Positions 58,660 to 64,000 of a stretch of 64,000 nt of DNA are shown here, one piece after another (the stretch's first letter is position 1; every line of letters begins with the position of its first letter). Origin of the DNA: Flavobacteriaceae bacterium Ap0902 (GTDB lineage: Bacteria; Bacteroidota; Bacteroidia; Flavobacteriales; Weeksellaceae); the NCBI GenBank assembly GCA_009835005.1, contig WTFG01000010.1:1-64000 (forward strand), given 5' to 3'. A program made the position numbers and the translations under genes. The notes beneath the pieces were generated by a model. The model worked only from the letters and a program-made list of their open reading frames with translations, was not told where the DNA came from and did no database searches.

Positions 58660-60495
58660 TTGAAAAAAGAATTAAAAAATGTAGTTATTTTATTTGCTGG
58701 AGACTCAGGAGACGGAATGCAACTTACAGGTTCGCAATTCACTAATACTTCTGCGCATATGGGTAATGATTTAAGTACCTTCCCAGACTTTCCAGCAGAG
58801 ATTAGGGCTCCATCTGGCACTACATCTGGAGTTTCTGGATTTCAGTTACATTTTGGGAGCATAGATATCTCTTCTCCAGGTGATTTATGTGATGTGCTTG
58901 TAGCTATGAATGCTGCGGCTTTTAAAAAAAATGAACATAAATTACGTCCTCATGGATTAATCATAGCAGATATTTCTGGGTTTGATAAAAAAAATCTGCG
59001 TTTAGCCAAATATGAGGATGGTGTGAATCCTTTGGATCAGGTCAAAGATCAATACAAGATTTTTGAAATTGATATATTAAAACGTACCAAAGAGGCATTA
59101 AAAGATAGTGATTTAAGTACTAAGGATAAGGATCGCTCTAAAAACATGTTTGCTTTAGGTTTTGTTTATTGGCTATTCACAAGACCCTTAGATTTTACAC
59201 TCAGTTGGTTAAAAGAAAAATTTAAGAATAACCCAGAAATTCTTGATGCCAACATTAAGGTTCTTAAAGCAGGATATTATTATGGGGAAATCACCGATGC
59301 CTTTAATCAAAGGTATGAGGTTAACCCTGCACCCATGGCAGTAGGGACATACAGAAATATTACAGGAAATGAGGCATTGGCATTAGGTGTCATTGCTGCG
59401 GCTAAGAAAGCAGACCTTGAGCTCTTTTATGGAGGATATCCTATTACGCCTGCTTCCGATATTTTGCATCATTTAGCTAAATATAAGAACTTAGGGGTAA
59501 AAACCTTTCAAGCAGAGGATGAGATTGCAGCTATGGCATCTGTCATTGGGGCATCCTATGCAGGAGATCTTGCTATCACAGCCTCTTCTGGTCCTGGCAT
59601 TGCACTAAAAACAGAGGCCATTGGTCTTGCATGTATGCTAGAATTACCTGCTGTTATAGTAAATGTACAACGAGGCGGACCTTCTACTGGATTGCCTACT
59701 AAAACAGAACAAGCAGATTTGTTGCAGGCCGTTTATGGTAGAAATGGGGAAGCTCCCGTTCCAGTTATAGCGGCAAGATCACCACAAGATTGCTTTAACA
59801 TGGCTTTTGAGGCATGTAGAATGGCTATTGAACACATGACGCCAGTTTTCTTATTGTCTGATGGTTATATAGCGAATGGATCAGAACCATGGAAATTCCC
59901 CAAAGCAGATGATTTAGAAGAAATTAAAAAAGTCCGAGCTTCAAAAGCTGAACCAGATGAAAAATTCTTACCCTATAAGAGAAATGAGGATTTAGTTAGG
60001 GGATGGGCCATTCCTGGCATAGAGGGGTTAGAGCATCGGGTGGGTGGATTAGAAAAAGAAAACTTGACAGGTAATGTGAGTTATAATCCAGAGAACCATG
60101 AGTTGATGGTGAAGTTGCGCGCAGATAAAATTAAAAAAATAGCCAATTATATTCCAGAGGCTACATTGAGCAAAGGAACAGCAGACGCAGATCTACTCAT
60201 TGTGAGCTGGGGCAGTACTTTTGGTTCTATTACGGCGGCCATGACTAATTTGTTAGATGAAGGATATTCTGTAGCACACCTACACCTTCAATATATCAAT
60301 CCATTTCCAAAGAATCTAGCCTCGCTACTCAAAAAGTTCAACAAGTTTTTGGTACCAGAAATTAATCAAGGGCAATTAATCAAATTGCTAAGATCTGAAT
60401 TCTTGATTGATGCAAAACCTTTAAATAAAACAAAAGGAACTCCATTTACAGCACCAGAAATTTACAGCGCTGCTGTGCTCATGTTGGAGTCTTAA
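58660..60495 (+). CDS. korA: 2-oxoacid:ferredoxin oxidoreductase alpha (gamma-alpha fused)
   Basis: A 611-residue fused gamma-alpha subunit of 2-oxoglutarate (KOR-type) ferredoxin oxidoreductase. The gamma domain starts VVILFAGDSGDGMQLTGSQF; the alpha domain starts near residue 230 with GNEALALGVIAAAKKADLELFYGGYPITPASDIL, EDEIAAMASVIGASYAG and TSSGPG-type AITASSGPGIAL. The start is TTG, with no in-frame ATG nearby. The TPP-binding beta subunit (korB), which usually follows, is absent here: the next gene is a DUF3108 gene on the same strand after a terminator. Confidence 0.93.
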   Translation: MKKELKNVVILFAGDSGDGMQLTGSQFTNTSAHMGNDLSTFPDFPAEIRAPSGTTSGVSGFQLHFGSIDISSPGDLCDVLVAMNAAAFKKNEHKLRPHGLIIADISGFDKKNLRLAKYEDGVNPLDQVKDQYKIFEIDILKRTKEALKDSDLSTKDKDRSKNMFALGFVYWLFTRPLDFTLSWLKEKFKNNPEILDANIKVLKAGYYYGEITDAFNQRYEVNPAPMAVGTYRNITGNEALALGVIAAAKKADLELFYGGYPITPASDILHHLAKYKNLGVKTFQAEDEIAAMASVIGASYAGDLAITASSGPGIALKTEAIGLACMLELPAVIVNVQRGGPSTGLPTKTEQADLLQAVYGRNGEAPVPVIAARSPQDCFNMAFEACRMAIEHMTPVFLLSDGYIANGSEPWKFPKADDLEEIKKVRASKAEPDEKFLPYKRNEDLVRGWAIPGIEGLEHRVGGLEKENLTGNVSYNPENHELMVKLRADKIKKIANYIPEATLSKGTADADLLIVSWGSTFGSITAAMTNLLDEGYSVAHLHLQYINPFPKNLASLLKKFNKFLVPEINQGQLIKLLRSEFLIDAKPLNKTKGTPFTAPEIYSAAVLMLES

Positions 60496-60520
60496 AAAAT
60501 TATATAGTAATTATAACAAA

Positions 60521-60556
60521 ATATAACCTCTTTTATAGGAAGGGGTTATATTTTTT
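60521..60556 (+). terminator. Terminator after korA
   Basis: ATATAACC pairs with GGTTATAT around a TC...GG internal region, followed by a T-run. Confidence 0.7.
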
Positions 60557-60596
60557 GGCACCTTGTTTGTCTTTCTTATTGCTATAAAATAGAAAA

Positions 60597-61355
60597 ATGA
60601 AAAATTTATTATACTTGTTGTCTTTTTTTCTGTTCGTCCACATAGGATATGGACAAGGATATATGGATAACGAACTTTTAAAATATAGAGTCCATTATGG
60701 TTTCTTGAATGCAGGCTTTGCAACTTTAAAACTAGAAGAAACGACGTATAATGGCAAGGCACATTATCATGTAACAGGTTCTGGTTCATCTAGTGGTGCT
60801 GTAAGAATTTTCTATAAAGTAGATAATAATTATGAGACTTATTTTGAAAAAGATGGATTAAGACCTTCTAAATTCATACGTCAGATTACAGAAAGTAATT
60901 ATAGTAAAAATAAAATATTGACTTTTGACCATGAAAAAAAAGTTGTAGTTATTAATGATTTAAAGAATAAGCGGGTTAAATATGAACGTTTTGATGTCCC
61001 AGTCCAAGACATGCTTTCTGCCTTTTACTATCTTAGAACCAAATCTCCAGATGAATTTCGCACAGGGGAATATTTAAATGTAAATGTATTTATGGATGAT
61101 GAAGTTTATCCCTTTAGATTAAAGGTAGACGGCAGAGAAAAGATTAAAACCAAGTTTGGATGGATTAATGCGATTAAACTAACTCCTTATGTACAAAAAG
61201 GTCGTGTGTTCAAAGAAAGTGAAAGTGTGACGATGTGGGTGAGTGATGATGAGAATTTAATTCCATTAAGTGTCCATGCAGAACTGGTCGTGGGTAAATT
61301 AAAAATGGATTTAGAAGAATATAAAAACAATAAATATCCTTTAGAATTTAATTAA
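60597..61355 (+). CDS. DUF3108 domain secreted protein
   Basis: A 252-residue exported protein with signal peptide MKNLLYLLSFFLFVHIGYG-Q. The rest is a DUF3108 beta-rich domain, recognisable from ELLKYRVHYGFLNAGFATLKLEE at the start and MWVSDDENLIPLSVHAELVVGKLKMDLEEY at the end. Function of the family unknown; probably periplasmic. A single gene; no clear TAnnTTTG element was found upstream. Confidence 0.9.
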   Translation: MKNLLYLLSFFLFVHIGYGQGYMDNELLKYRVHYGFLNAGFATLKLEETTYNGKAHYHVTGSGSSSGAVRIFYKVDNNYETYFEKDGLRPSKFIRQITESNYSKNKILTFDHEKKVVVINDLKNKRVKYERFDVPVQDMLSAFYYLRTKSPDEFRTGEYLNVNVFMDDEVYPFRLKVDGREKIKTKFGWINAIKLTPYVQKGRVFKESESVTMWVSDDENLIPLSVHAELVVGKLKMDLEEYKNNKYPLEFN

Positions 61356-61470
61356 TGTTCTAATCACAATTGACTATGATTCTAAAATTAATGACTTTAA
61401 TTTTACACACATAGAGTATTAACTTAATAATGAACTTGTTACCTTGCAAAATCCTTTTTAACTTTAATCT

Positions 61471-62448
61471 ATGCTAAGCATTCACAATTTAAATTTCTCT
61501 TATACACCAGATCAACCGCTATTAAAAGGTGTAACATTTCATATTCAATCCAAAGAAAAAGTTTGTATTCTGGGCGAAAGTGGTAGTGGAAAATCTACTT
61601 TGCTCAAGTTAATTCATGCGGAATTAGACAAGGATTCTGGTAGAATTAGTTTTAATCATAAAGAGATTAAAGGTCCTTCCTATCAATTAATCCCTGGTCA
61701 TGAGGACATTAAATATGTACCTCAAGATTTCCAATTAGAGCAATATGTGACAGTCACTGAAATTGTGGGAAAACACATTAGCAATATAGATGGAGAATAT
61801 AAAAAGAAAAGAGTAAAGCAAGTTTTAGAAGCGCTTTCCATTTCTGACCTCGCAGATAAGAAACAAGCAGAACTAAGCGGTGGACAAAAACAGAGAGTAG
61901 CAATTGCTAGAGCGATTGCCAATCCTCCACAGTTATTGCTGTTAGACGAACCTTTTAGTCAATTAGATTCATCTTTGCATTTATCTGTCCGGGATCAATT
62001 AATGCAATATTTGACTAAAAACAATATCGCTGTTTTATTTACATCTCACCGTTCAGATGACGCATTAGGATATTCAGACAAAATTCTCTTAATGAAGGAG
62101 GGTAAAATCTTGCAACAAGATCGGCCACAACAAGTATATCAACACCCAGCCAATCGATACATCGCTGGGCTTTTTGGAGAGGTAAATATTTACCCAAGAG
62201 ATGAGGCCCATACGTTGGGCATCCCATCCAATTACTTTAAAAAGTTTGCTGCAGTGTACCCAGAAGAAATTGAAATTACACCCGATGGAAAGATAACTGC
62301 CCGCGTTCGATATAATCGCTATCAGGGTAGTCGCTATTTAATTACATTCAGTTATAAGGGCATCGCGATAAAAGCCTATTCGCCCAATAGATTAGAAGTT
62401 GATTCCACAGTTAATTTAAGTATAGAGAAATATAGATGGGTTGATTAA
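61471..62448 (+). CDS. ABC transporter ATP-binding protein
   Basis: A 325-residue ABC ATPase. Walker A GESGSGKST at 35-43, Q-loop near YVPQDFQLEQ, signature LSGGQKQRVAIARA, Walker B LLLLDEPFSQLD and the H-loop FTSHRSDDALGY. About 90 residues after the ATPase core (about 235-325) resemble the TOBE-type regulatory tails of CUT1/Fe3+/sulfate-type importers. No permease or binding protein is adjacent, so the substrate is unknown. The last 4 bp overlap the convergent receptor gene. Confidence 0.88.
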   Translation: MLSIHNLNFSYTPDQPLLKGVTFHIQSKEKVCILGESGSGKSTLLKLIHAELDKDSGRISFNHKEIKGPSYQLIPGHEDIKYVPQDFQLEQYVTVTEIVGKHISNIDGEYKKKRVKQVLEALSISDLADKKQAELSGGQKQRVAIARAIANPPQLLLLDEPFSQLDSSLHLSVRDQLMQYLTKNNIAVLFTSHRSDDALGYSDKILLMKEGKILQQDRPQQVYQHPANRYIAGLFGEVNIYPRDEAHTLGIPSNYFKKFAAVYPEEIEITPDGKITARVRYNRYQGSRYLITFSYKGIAIKAYSPNRLEVDSTVNLSIEKYRWVD

Positions 62449-64000
62449 AATTTAAAACTAAAAGTCATCATCACATAGGGATTATTTAGGACTTGTTGGC
62501 TCACCGTTTCAGAAAAATCATTAATGGTATATATATCATAAGTCTTATTTCCTGTTAGGTTTTTCCCTTCTAAAGCAATATCCCAAGCGGCATTTTTTGG
62601 TTTATAATTTAATTCAAAATCTAAAAAATAATAGGAATTATGATAATCTAAATTTGGATTATAATATTCTAAAACCAACGAGGAAAACCATGTTCTTTTC
62701 GGTTTGAAGAAGATCTTAAAATCATTCCGTAAAGATGCAATAGAAAATTCCTTATGCCCTTCTGCTCTGTTTGATAGATAATTATAATAGAATATATTTT
62801 GGAAATTGATGGGCATATTAAAACTAGTTTTATAAAATAACTCTGAATTGAATACATGACTCCGATTGTCTCGCAAATCAGAACTATTAATCATATTTTT
62901 ATATTGGGATATCGTATAATTAGATTTAAACTTAATAGTAGATGAAACATACGGTATATATTTCTGAATATTAAAATTCATTCCATAGGTCTCATTATTT
63001 TCTGGTAATGTGATGGTTTTTGTCTGATTTAAAACCAGAGTCACCAGGTTTTGATTAAACAAACTGTTTTTGGTGTTGTTATAATTCAATCCAAGTAACA
63101 ATCCAAATTGATTATAAATATCATTAATTGAATAGGCAGCAAATGCTGAATATTTATTTTGAAAAACTAAATTATTCTCATTCTTATGAATTCTCCTAAA
63201 AGAAGTTAGGATAAAATCATTATATAAAGCATCTATTCTTTGGGGAGATTGATTATATTCTTGTGAGAATATAAAATTAGCATTTGGGCTTAGAGCATAG
63301 GTTAAATTAATTTTAGGAAAAAGAACCCATTGCGTTTTTGGTTTGTCATCATTATTTAAATAATCAAAAAAATTCATGTTAAAATGGCTAACGTTCAACC
63401 ATGTCTTTAACCTAACCCTTTTCCATTGCAAACTGTATTGCCCTCCAAAGGTAATTTTTAAGGTCTTTAATTGGAATTTATTTTTAGAAAAATAATTACT
63501 AATTGATGGTGTAGATGATAGAATACTATTTACATAATCATTTGTATTAGTTAGTCCTAGACCTATTTTATAAGACTGTTTACTAGAGAATTTGCCCAAT
63601 AATCCACCTTGTAATTGTACCGTATTTCTTTTAGATTCTATATCTTGAATTGTTTTATCATTTTCTAAAATAATATTATTTATAAAATCTAATGCTGGTG
63701 TAATCGTATAATTCTGAGAAACTAAATCACTGGAATATACCGTACTAAACTCCAAAGCCTTCTGGTTCTTTAACTTCTGTGTAAATTCTAATGTCTGTTT
63801 ATTAAAATAATTTTTAGACGATAAATTTCCATATAAGTCCTCCTGATTGTTTATATTAAAATCGCTAAGCGTTTCAACATTCTCATCTCCCCATTTACTC
63901 TTAAATACGGTTAAAGAGTTTTTTGAACTTTTGAATTTAATTTCTAAATCCGCACTATATAATAATGGTTTTTTGGTTGAATAATCAGTTTCAAAAGTGC
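62445..64000 (-). CDS. Outer-membrane beta-barrel/TonB-receptor-like protein, partial
   Basis: The frame stays open from the stop at 62445 to the window edge at 64000, so only the C-terminal 518 or so codons are seen and the start is missing. The visible part is a long beta-barrel rich in N, Y, F and K, ending in VLNNPYVMMTFSFKF with a terminal Phe as in outer-membrane proteins. The style matches the barrel half of carboxypeptidase-regulatory/TonB-dependent receptor-like proteins of Bacteroidota. No plug is in view, so the class is not certain. Convergent with the ABC ATPase gene, with a 4-bp overlap. Confidence 0.75.
   Translation of the reverse strand, partial: TFETDYSTKKPLLYSADLEIKFKSSKNSLTVFKSKWGDENVETLSDFNINNQEDLYGNLSSKNYFNKQTLEFTQKLKNQKALEFSTVYSSDLVSQNYTITPALDFINNIILENDKTIQDIESKRNTVQLQGGLLGKFSSKQSYKIGLGLTNTNDYVNSILSSTPSISNYFSKNKFQLKTLKITFGGQYSLQWKRVRLKTWLNVSHFNMNFFDYLNNDDKPKTQWVLFPKINLTYALSPNANFIFSQEYNQSPQRIDALYNDFILTSFRRIHKNENNLVFQNKYSAFAAYSINDIYNQFGLLLGLNYNNTKNSLFNQNLVTLVLNQTKTITLPENNETYGMNFNIQKYIPYVSSTIKFKSNYTISQYKNMINSSDLRDNRSHVFNSELFYKTSFNMPINFQNIFYYNYLSNRAEGHKEFSIASLRNDFKIFFKPKRTWFSSLVLEYYNPNLDYHNSYYFLDFELNYKPKNAAWDIALEGKNLTGNKTYDIYTINDFSETVSQQVLNNPYVMMTFSFKF

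Overview
The window looks like a chromosomal segment of a low-GC member of the Bacteroidota, most likely class Flavobacteriia (order Flavobacteriales). Evidence: many genes are preceded by the Bacteroidota -7 element TAnnTTTG rather than a sigma-70 -10 box; Shine-Dalgarno sites are weak; two proteins end in type IX secretion (T9SS) sorting domains; there are several SusC/FecA-like TonB-dependent receptors; and the gene order atpD-atpC, acpP-fabF-rnc-(IPExxxVDY-like)-pyk is typical of the group. I cannot name the genus.

Layout. 0-10.6 kb is mainly housekeeping: valS, a DUF1573 protein, a three-gene YtxH/holin-like envelope cluster, a class I aminotransferase, a PUR-domain protein, ribF, atpD-atpC and hflX. 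10.6-11.3 kb is a very AT-rich island holding an unidentified cysteine-rich peptide gene and a one-helix membrane peptide gene. 11.4-24 kb carries pckA, the acpP-fabF-rnc-pyk block, a TonB-dependent receptor, dCMP deaminase, an S41 protease, xerD and a Bcr/CflA-type transporter. 24-34 kb has gmk-yicC, ferritin, a second TonB-dependent receptor with a lipoprotein, surE, and a Prc-type protease coupled to an orphan OppC-like permease. tRNA-Asn lies at 34.0 kb.

34-50 kb is the most accessory-looking part: a CPH-type (CopB-like) metal ATPase, a T9SS-exported polyester-hydrolase-like enzyme, dgt, an M49-like metallopeptidase lipoprotein, decayed remnants of an iron-uptake locus (a PepSY-TM pseudogene and a TonB-receptor tail), and a heme-uptake-like operon (TonB receptor, HmuY-like lipoprotein, HmuY-like T9SS protein) divergent from a DUF6607-like gene. 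50-64 kb holds a two-gene unknown lipoprotein/TPR-like operon, nitroreductase, Nudix, pheS, YceI, mrp-nfuA-like-korA, a DUF3108 protein, an ABC ATPase and the 3-prime part of an outer-membrane receptor gene cut by the window edge.

A dispersed palindromic element of about 130 bp occurs five times (3.2, 5.7, 9.2, 29.2 and 54.6 kb), every time between convergent genes. Two minimal hairpins sharing only its ends lie at 37.7 and 42.0 kb. This is the most striking non-coding pattern here. The other leads are the PETase-like enzyme, the cysteine-rich peptide cassette and the T9SS HmuY-like protein. No rRNA, CRISPR array, intact insertion sequence or prophage was seen.
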